From contig NC_073692.1 of NCBI RefSeq assembly GCF_029784155.1, positions 366,153,160 through 366,217,159 of the forward strand: a stretch of DNA of 64,000 bases, given 5' to 3'. This document shows positions 1-11,868 of the stretch, one piece after another; the stretch's first letter is position 1; each line of letters starts with the position of its first letter. The position numbers and the translations under genes were made by a program. The notes beneath the pieces are model-generated. The model was not told where the DNA came from and did no database searches. It saw nothing but the letters and a program-made list of their open reading frames with translations. The stretch comes from Uranotaenia lowii (Eukaryota; Arthropoda; Insecta; Diptera; Culicidae).

Positions 1-569
1 ATTTTAATGTAATTCTAATGCATCCAAAACAATAATTTTAAAAATATTGGGATTCTTTAAAATCATGCTCAGTCAGTGTTTGTAAATTACAGGTGTCACG
101 ATAAAGTAACCCTTTCCAAAATATTCAAAAATGAATGAAAAATGATCTATCATCCCACAATTTACGATACATTCTTGGAGAAAATCTGCTTTTTTAAGCT
201 GAAAAATTCACTAAATGTAGTTTGAAACATTAAAAACGATTGACATTTTTTACACAAAATAAATCATTTTTACATGGCACTAAAATGATTAATAAAAAAT
301 TGGCAAGGCGTAAACTTTGGTGTTTGATATCAAAAGGAAGTCTTGTCAAAATATTGAACAAAAATTTGAAAATCTGTACTAAAAAATTGCGAGCCACCCC
401 TGGCATAAATTTTTTTCAAAGTTACAATCACAGATCAAAAATAGATCAAAATTCAGGTAATAGCAAAAACATAGAGGCACAGATCAATTGAATCTGTCAG
501 CTCAGATTTCCTCAACAAAAAGCTAAGTACATATCTACTAAAACCGAATTCCTGAAAAGGGCTCAGGTG
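1..569. other. AT-rich spacer, nothing recognised
   Basis: No coding region, repeat or RNA gene could be supported. The only long open frame (240-491, plus) starts at TTG, is lysine- and asparagine-rich as expected of translated AT-rich DNA, and resembles no family I know. Confidence 0.6.
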
Positions 570-862
570 GTTCCTCATTTTTAACAATTTTCAAATCCCC
601 AAACAGTCTGCAGGGTTTGACCAGGGAACCCTCAACATTCTGTGGGAGCTTGTTTTTCATTTCAGGAAATTTTATAATTTGAGGCATCGAAACGAGGGAC
701 CTGGCTTCTATTGGAACTATAAGTCAGGAAGTGTACCAAAATCTCGAAAGAGAAAATGTTGCGATTCCGACCGACTGTAATTTCATAAAACGGAAAGTTG
801 TTGCGTAGACCAACCGAAAGTTTAAGACGACTGTTTCTGTGAATGCTAAATGCGAATAAACA
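570..862 (+). repeat. LTR-like dispersed repeat, copy 1
   Basis: The stretch from about 600 to 855 matches, with many substitutions, the reverse complement of 51750-52020. Shared landmarks in the same order are a GCAGGGTT..CCAGGG block, CAACATTCTGTGGG, a block containing AAGTCAGGA, and ATTTCATAAAACGG followed by CAACCGAA. Two diverged copies more than 50 kb apart indicate a dispersed repeat. The other copy is bounded by TGTA and TACA and carries AATAAA, which suggests a solo LTR or LTR fragment of a BEL or gypsy-type element. No protein-coding part was found next to it. The assignment to LTR is inference. Confidence 0.5.
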
Positions 863-3800
863 AGAAACATGCCTATCAAATGCCTATTTAAACAGTTTTT
901 ATACTTCTTAGAAATATACTAGAACTGTTTTTGGATTTGATTTTTTGATAAATTTTATGAGAGCAGCGAAATGTTGGCTTTGAAAAACCTCCAATAAGCT
1001 CATGGCAACTCTCATGTATATTAGACAATTTAAATTACATTTTATGATTTTTTTTAAATTTAAAAATTATTCCTCCAAGTCAATATTTTCAGCAAAATTT
1101 TAACAGTTTGTTTAAAATGGAATTACTAGAGGTACTGGGATTTTGATTTGAATTTGAAAATACGCAAAAAAAAATTGTTAACAGTGTGTCATTTTCTGGT
1201 TTGGCTTGAAAATTTACAATTTAATTTTTCTATACAATCAGACCCTTATACATTTGATACGTGAAAAATTACCGTTTTGCATTGAAATCCGAGGAAAATG
1301 TTGAGCTTTTCAGAAAAAAATGCTATCAATCGCCAAAATTGATACTAACACCCACAAATCAGACTCTACTTCAATAATTCATTTCCTTGAAGGTGGAATT
1401 ATAGGTATATTTGAGGCAGAATTTTCAACAACAGAAAAGCACAGAAAATAGAATTTTGGAAACATTCAACGATTTCACAGAATTTTTTATTTCGTTCGTA
1501 TTTTCAAGACTTTTAAGTTTTGTAAACATTTTTGGTATGCACCTTTGTAAGGCCGTGCGAACGGGAAGAGTTTACTTCCCCCCTTGAGATTTTATCCAAG
1601 TAAAATTATCACCGAAGTTACCTTGTCTAAGGAATGGGTTTCTATTAAAAAGTGTTACTGAACAAGAAGAGAGTTCGAAACGAACCATTTTAACTCCAAT
1701 ACTTATTTCACCTCTCACAATGGTCAACTGAAAAGCAGAAAAAAAATCTAAAAATCTAACATCTTCTACTTATTACTCAAAATATTGAATGATAAAAAAT
1801 AGTTTTTGTCATTATGCTATGGTGATATAAAATATTTTTTCAAGAAACCAATTTCAGTCTTAATTTTATTTCGTTTTTCTTGTACTTTTTAATGCTCAAC
1901 ATAATATTTAAAAAGATTTTGATAAATTACGCAAAACCACCAAATAAACATTTTTCTGAGATGCAATAAATTTAAATGGCAATTTTGACTAACTTGAGTG
2001 CCCAAAATCTAAAATTCCATATTTATATCAGCTTTTGTTATTATAAAATTTGAAAATAGGTTAAAATCATTAAAGAATTTTTTGAACTGAAAAAAATTAA
2101 AACAAAAACATAACATTTTAAAATAAATGTTTTAAACGAATTGTCAACTTTCCTCATGACTCCAAGTAATTTTGAGTTCTGGGAAAAAAGTTTCAGAAGT
2201 TTTATTTTTATTTACTTTACCTAATTGAACGAATTTAAAAGAAATTTAAGACTAAATTGAATTGAAATAAAATCAAATCTTATGATCATGTCTTAGTACA
2301 TTATGTATCTTCAAATATTAAATTTTTTAAGGTGATGGAAGATTTAAGAGAAACATTAGGGACTCAGAAAATTAAGAACATAACCCGTTTATGTAATGAA
2401 TTTCTCGAAAAAGATATAACGGCTCATTGACAGGAATCGAACACGCAATTTCCGGGAAGTGGTTCATCTAATCGTTCTTCAGGTTTCATATTTCTTAAAT
2501 TAATTCAAGTTTTTTAAGCTTCCTGCAGTAATGTCAAAAATACTTGCATCATCAGGCATCATCATCATCATAAAGTTATTCCTTAATTGAATGAAGTATA
2601 ATTAACAGAATCAGTATCATATTTTAATAACAAAAACAAAGTTTCTTTCTTCAGTTCTTTCCAGAACCCAAAATTTCAATTGAAAGTGTCAAAATCTTAA
2701 GAGCTTGTCACTTGAAATTTAAAAACCAGTGACTGAAAATTAATGTATTTACTTTTCATTAATTTTTTTTTTTCAATAAAATCAGGATTATTCAATTGAT
2801 TTTGAATTTTATAATAATCTTTTAAAAGTTCGAAAAAGGATTCGAAGTAGCAACTTGCTCCTTGCTTTCAATATTTACAACGAAATTTAGAATTCATTAT
2901 TTTTTAGTTTTTATCAGTTTTTCATTGATCATTCATGAAATCACCCATTTTCCAACTTTTCTTGTCAATATAACTGAATATGAAGTTATTTTTTTGAACT
3001 TGAAAAATGAACTGTTCAAGACTACTGGAAAAATTTTCTTTAATAAAAAAGATTGTATCTCTGACATCGATCACTGGTAATCTTGGAATAAAATCTAAAA
3101 TATTATTTTTATTAAATTTAATTACACTATCAACAATTGAACAAATTCCCTATAGTTCAAAATGGATTTATTCCTATTCCGGAAATTCACATTTCAAATC
3201 GCAATTAATTATTTTTGTTCAATATCAAAAAAACTACAGCGAAATTTTTCAATCGGTTGAAAATAAAGAAAAGAATTGTTAATTTAGACGAACAATAAAT
3301 CACAATCATTTTCATAAAAATAAATCAAGGATTATTAAAACCTGTTTGGATTCAGTTATTTGAAAATTCAGATTATTTTCTGAATCTGTATTTTGGATTT
3401 TTTTTTTTCAAATGGTCTGCTAAGAAATTCGTTTAAAGCAAACTTCTTGTATAGATAAAGGAACATGATTTGAAAAAATATCAATAACCTTCCGAAAAAA
3501 GAATTGATTTGAAGCTTTCAAATGTTTTGAAAATTTTGATTTATTTTATCAGTCAAATTTATTATTATTATTTTTTTAATTTGTGTGGTAATTATGAGTA
3601 AAAGAAATTATGTCATAAATCTATTTGCTTGTTCATTGTGAATTTTTGGTATTGTTATTATTTTTTAGATAAATTTGAATTCCAAATTTTAGTGCATCTT
3701 TTTGGAAGGTTCAGTTTTGGTTTTCAGTGTGGGATAATACCAAATTATTAATCTGAAAGTGGACTACAGTTTGCAATTTTTGCCACTTAGTAACAACGTA

Positions 3801-4089
3801 AAAGCCAAAAAAAACAAACCCAGCCCTTCTCCTCAAACAACGCTTGTTGGTATTTTCCAGTGTAAGTAACAGGTTGATTCACTAGATTGGTTCAAATTTA
3901 AGGATTTATTCGAATGATGATTTATTTACTTGACAGGCTTAAATGCTTCATGGAAAATAAGTTTACAACTTTAACTTTTATAGTTTTTAAGTAGATTAAG
4001 ACCCGAATGAACACTCAGGGTTTAAAAGGTCATTAATAAAATTTAAAAAAAAATTTAACTTTTTTATAAATGTGATGTTACAACATGCT
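863..4089. other. AT-rich spacer, nothing recognised
   Basis: About 3.2 kb of AT-rich sequence with poly-A and poly-T runs and a short CAT-rich run near 2555-2570. Short open frames at 2862-3282 overlap one another in different frames and look like chance openings. No support for genes or structured repeats. Confidence 0.55.
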
Positions 4090-4660
4090 TTATTCCGATT
4101 ATACTGAACCAATTCCGCCTTTTTTCGTGCATCCGAGTCACACTGACTCAGCTGGGGTAATTGGTCCAACAAATTATTAAATTGATTTATTAAACCGACA
4201 ACCGCGGGACGGATCATGTGGCGACCGGCATAAACCGACATTAACATTGAATATGGAAGGGCACTGAAAATGAACTCCCTTTGGAGCGGAGGATGGCGCA
4301 GGGAGGAAAACAAAAACCAAAACCAATTTCACTACACTCGTTTCTCTTCTCATATGCTGTTGCATGGAACAGTTTCATCAAATTTCTTTCGTCGGACCCC
4401 GGAACAATTCCCGGTTGTCAGTACTATACCACAACTACATTTCCCGGTTGGAGTTTTGCTCCATTCCCCAGCCACTTCTGGTTCGTTTCGACATAATAAC
4501 TCTTCTCAACTAAGTTGATATGACATCACGAGGAGGAAGTATGGAGAACAACCCGTACCCAAACCATAAATGCGTGAAACCACACAGACGTGGTGGGTTG
4601 ACGAAAGCTCTTGGAGGAAAAATATCGCACTCCTCACATGATTAAGAGCAAAATGAGAAT
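4090..4660. other. Higher-GC island, possible regulatory DNA
   Basis: Base composition rises clearly above the flanks. Several short open frames occur on both strands, but none has a convincing protein or a clear pair of splice signals. The segment has no detectable repeat partner in the window. This fits a host non-coding element or an unrecognised exon. The functional reading is inference from composition alone. Confidence 0.3.
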
Positions 4661-6030
4661 TAAAGGGAGTTTTAAAATGAAATTTTTTAATTTTTTTGCA
4701 TTTACATAACAAATTGTTACTTTACCCCAAACAGTTCGAAGAACAGATCTTATCTGGATACCTTCTGCAAACCAAGTGTAAATTCATAATTGATACCGAA
4801 GATATGTTTGATCTATAAATACATATTAAATTCAGTGCAAATTAGCATATCTAATCCCGTTTTGTGGGGAACTAGAACCATCGCCATAGGAAAGTCATCT
4901 GGGGAAAGCAATTCCCCAGTATTTGCCATGCTTAACCACTCTACAATGATAACTTGGGAATCTTCCCTCTATTAGAAGTGAACAAATACACCGACAAATT
5001 TCCCCCCAATCTTAAGTGGAAAACCCCAAACCAAATTGTCTGATCTCAGATATTACCTTTCACTGACTGGTGCCAAGAAAATGGACCTGAGTGGCTGCTA
5101 AACGAATAGTTTCTCGGTAGGTTGTCTGTATAGGGATTATCAAATGAAACACCAAAAGTTTTGTGGGTGAGAATCAGGAAAAATTTTCGTTACTAAATAT
5201 ATTTTTTTCTCAAAGTTGATTGGATTTAAAATTTCTTATTTTAATCAAATTTTGAGACAATTAAAATGAAAGTTTTAAAAAACGGAAAGCCTGTTTTAAG
5301 GAAAGCCTGTTTTAAAGAAAGCCTGTATTAAGGAAAACCTACTGAGACTGAGGCTTTAAGGCCCAAGTTTTCAAAAGTACATCGAATACAGCAAGTACAG
5401 CAACAATCGAATTTTCGGATACGTTTTGCTTTGGTGAGAACCATTCAATTCAGACAATAGTGAAAAATTCTCAAACCAGTTGATTTTTGAACGTTCTTAA
5501 GTAAAAAAAACAATTTCAACAAGTATGTTTTTTTTCATTTCAGATCAAAATCATATCCCATCTAATAACGAAGAAACTCTCCAAAACAAACATCAAACTC
5601 AAAGATAAAAGGGTTCTTGGAGGGGGTCTTTGGAGTTCAAAGCACCACTTGAAATGCCGTGAAAAATCTTCGAGTTGTTGAAAACTTTATGTCATCAATT
5701 TGTGTCAGCATCCGGAGGAGCGGAGCCATAAAAAAATAAACTCTTTAATCTGAGCGCTGGTGATAGCCATTGTTTATTTTGGAATATGGACGTGTCGAAA
5801 TAGATATAATTTTTCATATCTTAGTTTTGATTTTATGTACATAAATTTTTTTTATAAACAGAAGAAGTTGATTTTCTGTATATTTATCCATATGAACAAG
5901 TTTTGCTTATTTTAAAGAATCAAGTATTGCATTTTTACTGTGGAATATCTTTTTTTTTATATAGTTTATAAATGTCATTCACTTCCTTTTTCTAGAATTT
6001 ATCTATGTAATATACTCTATACGAAACTTT
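4661..6030. other. Mixed spacer with a short tandem repeat
   Basis: Mostly AT-rich. 4860-5160 and 5560-5780 are somewhat richer in GC and could hold host sequence, but nothing specific is recognised. A short tandem repeat lies at 5283-5338 and is listed separately. Confidence 0.4.
5283..5338 (+). repeat. Short tandem repeat, about 17-bp unit, 3-4 copies
   Basis: GGAAAGCCTGTTTTAA recurs head to tail with small changes (GGAAAGCCTGTTTTAA, AGAAAGCCTGTATTAA, GGAAAACCT). This is a local minisatellite with no sign of coding. Confidence 0.8.
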
Positions 6031-6097
6031 TAATTATAGTGTCCATTTCCCGTTCCTGGAATCGGGAAATCTGATAAAATATTTCCCGTGAATTTCC

Positions 6098-6373
6098 ATG
6101 ATTCCTGGAAAAATTTTGAAAAATACATGTGTTGGTAGACTAGCTATGTACCCTAGACACGATGCTGCGAAGGTCGATGGTCGAAAACCCACGAAGCAGA
6201 AGGTCTTGAGGAAGCGTTTAATGACGAGTGCAACAGCTGATCTTCAAACCTTAGTTCGAGAAGAGAAACATAAAAATGAAGAAAAATCCCGAACAATCTT
6301 CACCATTTTATTATATCATATCGAGAGTAGTCTTAAGAGCGATTTGGCACAGGTCAAGTTAGACCCAGTTTAG
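6098..6373 (+). pseudogene. Unassigned ORF tail, possibly of a retroelement
   Basis: A frame of 91 codons ends in TAG at 6371-6373. Its product is basic and polar, with Arg/Lys- and Glu-rich segments in the middle, and its composition is less biased than that of chance frames nearby. It has no ATG I would defend as a true start. Three AATAAA-like signals follow within about 120 bp (near 6421, 6462 and 6484), and then a GC-richer stretch to about 6700. This arrangement resembles the 3-prime end of a retroelement with an LTR or polyadenylation region, or a processed host fragment. I do not recognise the protein. Upstream, 6040-6110 contains CCCGGAATCGGGAAAT-like motifs shared with other transposon debris in the window, which supports a mobile origin. 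Confidence 0.25.
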
Positions 6374-6720
6374 TTTAAATTTATTGCCGTTAAATATATG
6401 TTAAATGTAGTTTCGTAGTTCAATAAATTCGTTTGAAAGTAGTGTGTTTTTTTGCCAAAATAAATGTGTACTTCTTGCCGTGAATAAATTGTGTGCCTTA
6501 TTAGTAAACGATCGGAGTTTTACTTACCGCCGCCTGGTGCAGAGACTGCTATCATCACAAGGGACAACCCAACACCCCCACGGAATACCCAACCCAACTA
6601 GGAGCCCAAGGTTTGCCCCACGGAAATTCCCCCCATACAGTCCACTGCAAGGTCCAAGCAGGGTTTGGACCGCACCTCAACACATGTGTCAAATGTATAA
6701 AATACATACACCTTATTGAA
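6374..6720 (+). other. Putative polyadenylation or LTR-like region
   Basis: Several AATAAA motifs are followed by a C-rich segment (6560-6640). No target duplication or partner LTR was found, so the LTR reading is only a possibility. Confidence 0.25.
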
Positions 6721-6950
6721 CCTTTGCTGCATTAAACAAATAAATCAAACTTTTCTACAGTTAAATCTTAGGTTCAGATACGTTAAAAAATACCCATAAC
6801 AATATGAGCAGAACATTTCAGCTGATAAAGCAATTGTTGAATTGTTGAACTAATAGGGACTACAGCAAATTCAGAAAAATGTGTGTTGTTATTTTGACAA
6901 AAAATGAAATATTATTCCCTTTTTATTTAATTTTCCTCGATTCATATTTA

Positions 6951-7341
6951 AGGTTGCCAGATGTTTTTCAGCACCATTCTGGGCCATAAAAATCCGGGCT
7001 ATTTTACCAAAATTAAAACCGGCAAAATCCAGATATTTGATTTAAAAATTGTCGAGCAAAAATCCGGGCAAAATCCGAGGCAAAATTTGAATTGTTTAGT
7101 CCATCATGAAACCATTCATGATAATTTATATAAAAATGGCTAAAACATTTCGTTTAGGACTCACGAATTAAAAAACTAAATAACAACATAATTAGATTTT
7201 TTTGCTCCATTTGGCAAAAAAAAAATAATGAATCTTAGCTTTTTTCGATGAAATCTGGCAACCGGGATGGAGCGGACTTTGCTCAAATTTAATATTAATT
7301 ATCCGGGCAAACCAGGATAAAACCGGGAAATCTGGCAAGCT
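6951..7341 (-). mobile_element. Family A DNA element, copy A1 (inverted to A2)
   Basis: Begins AAGGTTGCCAGAT and ends ATCTGGCAAGCTTA, so the two ends are imperfect inverted repeats. The interior has repeated ATCCGGGC/CCGGGA blocks. The same layout is seen at 7577-7964, 8451-8832 and 11475-11868. No open frame encodes a transposase, so this is a non-autonomous element. The superfamily is not determined. Confidence 0.7.
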
Positions 7342-7576
7342 TACTCATATTCCTATCTTGATCACCCCTTGGATTACTTAAATGAAGCGCTCTGTAAAGT
7401 CTAGACGTGCATTATCTTTGCTCTGAACTACGAGGTATGCCATCTGAGTGTATCCGATTTGAATGTCAAATAATTCCGCCATTTTTCAGCCGATAAACAC
7501 AATCTCGAAACGTCATTTAGTGCAATTTTGACTACGAGCAAACCGAAGAACATTGAAGAACTTGAAGTTTATGAAC

Positions 7577-7964
7577 TAAGCTTGCCAGATTACCCGGGTT
7601 TATCCGGGTTTGCCCAGATACTTAACACAACATTTTTTTATGTAACAAATCAACCAAAAAACACATAATGTTGTAATTTTTTTTATTCATTCATTTTTAT
7701 TGGAAAGAAATTTTGAGCAAGTTTTTCAAAAAAAAATCAAGAATAGTTTTTTGGAAGTCTTGGATACGATTAAAATTTTGCTGATAAGATTTGATGAAAA
7801 TTTTTGCTGAGTGGTTTCTGAGTTTTGAACAAATTTGCCCAGATATTGTCCGGGTTTTGGTCGAAAATTATGAAATCAATTGGCTGGATTTAGCCAGGTT
7901 TTTATAAAAAAAAATGCCCAGATTTGTCCGGCCCAGATACGTGCTGAAAAAATTTTGGCAACCT
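7577..7964 (+). mobile_element. Family A DNA element, copy A2
   Basis: Begins TAAGCTTGCCAGATTACCCG and ends with CAGATACGTGCTG followed by TTTTGGCAACCT. It lies about 235 bp from A1 in the opposite orientation. No coding capacity. Confidence 0.7.
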
Positions 7965-8274
7965 CATTAAACACAAGCTGGAATAGCCACTATATAACCT
8001 GAAATGCTGGAAAATGTCATTGGAAAAGGTTCCTGAAAAAACTGCTTTTAGTGTATCATTGTGGCAAATTTTCATAAAAAAAGATGAAAAAAAAAACTTC
8101 AAGTTGAATGCTATGAATAATAGGAATAATTATCAAAAATCCAATTTTTTTCAACAAATCAAATCAACCATTCAAGTGATGATCAACAGTATTTCAATAA
8201 TTTATTGATTTATAAGTAGATTTTTCGAAGAATTTATCCAAAATTATTAAAATTTTCATCTACCTTCACAATTA

Positions 8275-8282
8275 TTCTAGAG
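8275..8282. repeat. Left target-site duplication TTCTAGAG
   Basis: Eight bases identical to 10413-10420, immediately outside the inverted ends of the element at 8283-10412. Confidence 0.9.
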
Positions 8283-8450
8283 CATGGGTGGCCAACATTT
8301 TCAACAGGCGGGCCAAATTTCAGAAATGAGACTGGCGCGCGGGCCAAGAAAAAAATATTCTGGAATATTCGAAATAAAACAAATAATAACAGTTTTTTTT
8401 AAAACACTATAAAAATAAAAACTTTTGCTTTGGTCACATCAAGCTTAGAT

Positions 8451-8832
8451 AAAGCTCGCCAGATTACCCGATTTTATCTGGGTTTTTCCGGATTTTTAAT
8501 AAAAAAAATTTGGAAGAAGTCCGGTTCGGTCGGTTGCTCGAATTTCAGTGAAAAATGCTCGGATTTTTTTTTCCTATTTTCCGAATTGAACAAAAATTGT
8601 ATTATATTTTTTTCGATTTATGCCTCTAAAACGAGATTTTTTGAGCTTGTTTTACTAAACAAACCATGGAAGGTTGATTTTTTTTGAGTATTTCTTGTGT
8701 ATTGACCAAATTTTCCCGGATTTTTGGAAGACAATTTTGAAATCAGATGCCCGGATTATGCCAGGATTTTAGATAAAATAGCCCGGTTTTGTCTGGCCTG
8801 GATACGTACTGAAAAAAAATCTGACAACCTTA
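8451..8832 (+). mobile_element. Family A DNA element, copy A3, nested in the hAT
   Basis: Shares with A2 the opening GCCAGATTACCCG, the TATCTGGGTTT block and the closing GGATACGTACTGAAAAAAAA followed by CTGACAACCT. It lies wholly inside the 8283-10412 element, so it inserted later. Confidence 0.65.
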
Positions 8833-9994
8833 GTATAGATTCATCTGAATAAGTAATTTTTTTTACTTGCATATTTTTAGAAATTTTGCTCCATTTGTAA
8901 GATAGTGGAAATATTACACAAAACGAGATTAATTATCCCTCCCAACTTATGTTTTGGTAAACTTTTTCCAGGCAATTAATACCTCCTTGACATATTCATC
9001 CCAAAAATGTCAAATGGCGTGACATTAAGTAAATTTTATGGTCTTCAAATATTTAAAAAAAATTACCGCCATTTTTCAAAGATTTCAAGTTCACAGTTCT
9101 TCTTAGAAAATTTTTATAGATATATTTTAAAAACCGAGGAATGTAATTGTTGAAATAAAGTAACGTTCCCTTTTGACATTTAAAAGAATACTTTTTCAAC
9201 AAACTCTAGTTATATTAATAATAATATTGATTTTTCAAAGAACGGAGCTCAACCTCAACTCAATCCAACTCTTTTCAAATTTTCCAATATCTCACCTTGA
9301 CAAGTGTATTGGGAAAGCTTTCTTAAAACAGGACGAATACGAATTTGATAATCATAGAACTTTTCGTAGGTAAAAAAAATGCTAAAAATCTTCTGGGAGA
9401 TTTGTCAGTACCAAACCGGATCTAGTTGAATTCTACTACGCAACTGTAAATTCTGATTAAATTCTCATAATTGATGTTCTTGTACATAAATACGAAGCCA
9501 GATGCCAATTAAAATATATTTGGAGTTGTTTAAATTTTCATAAAGCTTAGCAAATAATAACAATTTATCACAGCAAGCATTCGATATTTTACAATATTTG
9601 CAAAAGTTACCAAAGATGGATGAACGAAGTTGTTAAAATAGCATTCAAGTTACGAATGGTAGAAGATGTTGTTAAAGTATTATTTTAGTTATAATGTTGA
9701 TATGATTCGGTGATTTTTTTACGATTTTTAAATGATTTTGGTACGATCTTACTACCTTTCTGACCCTATCCAAACTCCTCAATATAAAAACTAGAGTCCG
9801 CTTGAATGCTCTTTATACCAATATAATATGTAGTCAAAAAATCCCAATCGAAAAACGTTGGAAAATGTGTAATGGAATTCACAGATAATATGTCAAATAC
9901 CGTACAATTTTGATAATTTGAAAACTGTAAATTTTATTGCTTTTTTTTATTCAGTGACGGTATACTTTATGGTAAAATTATATAAGGCCCTCAG

Positions 9995-10212
9995 AGCCAA
10001 AGGGGTATAAGTGCGAAATTCATAATGCCAAACGATTCTCGATAATTCAATTTATATTTAGTAAACTTTTTAGATTTTCATAAATATATCTTCATACTTT
10101 TACGTTGGAAAGAAATTTACAAAATAATTTCCATATGGAAAATGGCTAAAAACAACAATTTGAAAGCATGTTTTCTCGAAATTAGTTTTTATACACTTTT
10201 ACCTCTTTGGCT
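9995..10212. mobile_element. Probable small inverted-repeat element
   Basis: AGCCAAAGGGGTATAAGTG on the left pairs with the reverse complement of CACTTTTACCTCTTTGGCT on the right, giving imperfect arms of about 19 bp around 180 bp of AT-rich DNA. Target duplication not resolved. Confidence 0.4.
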
Positions 10213-10412
10213 TATATCACTTCAAAAAGATTTTCAAATCTCTGTTTTTAATTTAGTTAGTTTAGAACCAGATATATTTATCCAAGTGATATATGCAGAC
10301 CAAGAAAAACGTTAAATTCTTAGACCATGGCTTTTCCAAAAAAGCTTCGCGGGCTACAAAAAGTTGGTCGCGGGCCACATGTGGCCCGCGGGCCATGGTT
10401 TGGCCACCCATG

Positions 10413-10420
10413 TTCTAGAG
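10413..10420. repeat. Right target-site duplication TTCTAGAG
   Basis: Identical to 8275-8282. Confidence 0.9.
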
Positions 10421-11474
10421 GGTTTGATTATTTTTTCTGGAGTTATTTTTAAAATTGACTTAAGGAGTGAAGTATTCTTAAAAGGATAGAAAAAAACTGA
10501 GATTGAAATATTAAAAAAAAAGTGGACATTCAGAATGTAGAGCCTTACAACTTGTATTTAGAATGTTAGTAACTTTAAAAAAAAAATTAAAATTTTACAC
10601 AACTTTGATTGTGACTTTAAGTGCCATTTTTACTAAATTTATTCGATTTTACCATGGTGTTGGCTTCTGTACCATGCTTTTCAAGGCGTTTATCAATTAA
10701 AGGCCAGTGCCTCTTAGTATGTCGCAGATTGAGACATTTTGGTAAATTTTGGCTTCTTTTTATAAAATTTTCTTTTTCTTGGTTCAGCTGCTAAAAGGTA
10801 TAAGTAGTGATGTGCAAATCCACATATCAGGCAAATTCAACGAGATATTTTCAGCTACAAAACTGAGCAAAAAATAACATGTTTAACTATTTTCCCAGTT
10901 CATCCTTTCGTTTCTTGTGACCAATTTTTGAGAATGCAGAGCACTTTACGCAGTACACTTACACTTACATTTAATTTTTTTTAATCAAATGCACTGTTGT
11001 TCATCAGGAATATCCTATATTCAAACAATGTTAAAAACTGAAAGCTTGAATCCCACTTCGTGTCAAATTTGGTGAAAATTTCATCGTCATACAGAAGCCA
11101 CAAATTTTTCTCATATATTTTTTCTTAGAAATATCTCGTATAAACATTCTTAAATGTGACCTTCTAAATATGGGAAATTTTATATCAACATTGCTTCAAG
11201 TGGCATATTGTTTGTTTTATTATTATAGCCTGATTTGATTTGTTTTTCAATTTTTTGCTGCATTGTGATGAACATAAGTGATTTTGTGGTATTTTTTTAA
11301 AGAATAAAACACACTTTTCAAGAATTTAAGACGCGAGCGGCAGGTTCCTCTTTATTGAAGCTTGTTTAAATTGTTCAAATCAGTTTATTATAACAAAAAT
11401 ACTTGAAAAACCAAAAGAAGATTGAGCCTTGCAAGTTTAGTTGTGATTAAGAACACATGTGAACCAGTTAAGTC
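10421..11474. other. AT-rich spacer, nothing recognised
   Basis: No coding or repeat structure could be supported in this kilobase. Confidence 0.5.
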
Positions 11475-11868
11475 TAAGCTTACCAGATTTCTTCCCACAA
11501 GTATCTGAAAAAAGCCGGGCTATGTTATCAAAAAACCTTGCAACATATGGGCTGATTTCTTTTTTTTTATCCCTAAATTGAAAAATATCCTGGCTCATTT
11601 GCGAAAAATCCAGAATCTATTGATTAAAATTAAAAGAAAAATATACTTGATACCTATTTCGTCGAAAAACATTTGCAGATTTTGATCGAATTCAAAGCTT
11701 TCAAAAAACTCGGTCATGTTGATTTTGAAAAACCTTGCTTAAAAAAGTGAATAAATCTAGACATAGTCCAGACTTTTATTTATCAAAATCCAAGCAACCG
11801 CGCCGGACAGGATTTTTTTCTTAATGTTGTTTTAAATATTCGAGAACCGGGAAACTTGGCCAGCTTAG
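11475..11868 (-). mobile_element. Family A DNA element, copy A4 (diverged)
   Basis: Opens TAAGCTTACCAGATT and closes GGGAAACTTGGCCAGCTTA, with GCCGGGCTAT inside. It has the same end plan and length (about 390 bp) as A1-A3, but more substitutions. Confidence 0.55.

Larger units (their letters stand above)
8283..10412. mobile_element. Non-autonomous hAT-type transposon
   Basis: The left end reads CATGGGTGGCCAAC and the right end, reverse-complemented, reads CATGGGTGGCCAAA. Both ends continue into CGGGCC-rich subterminal blocks. The element is flanked by the perfect 8-bp duplication TTCTAGAG, the size hAT elements produce, and GGTGGCCAA-type tips with CGCGGGCC subtermini are common among hAT relatives. 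No transposase frame is present in its 2130 bp. It has itself been entered by a family A element (8451-8832) and probably by a small inverted-repeat element (9995-10212), so its original length was nearer 1.5 kb. Confidence 0.88.
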
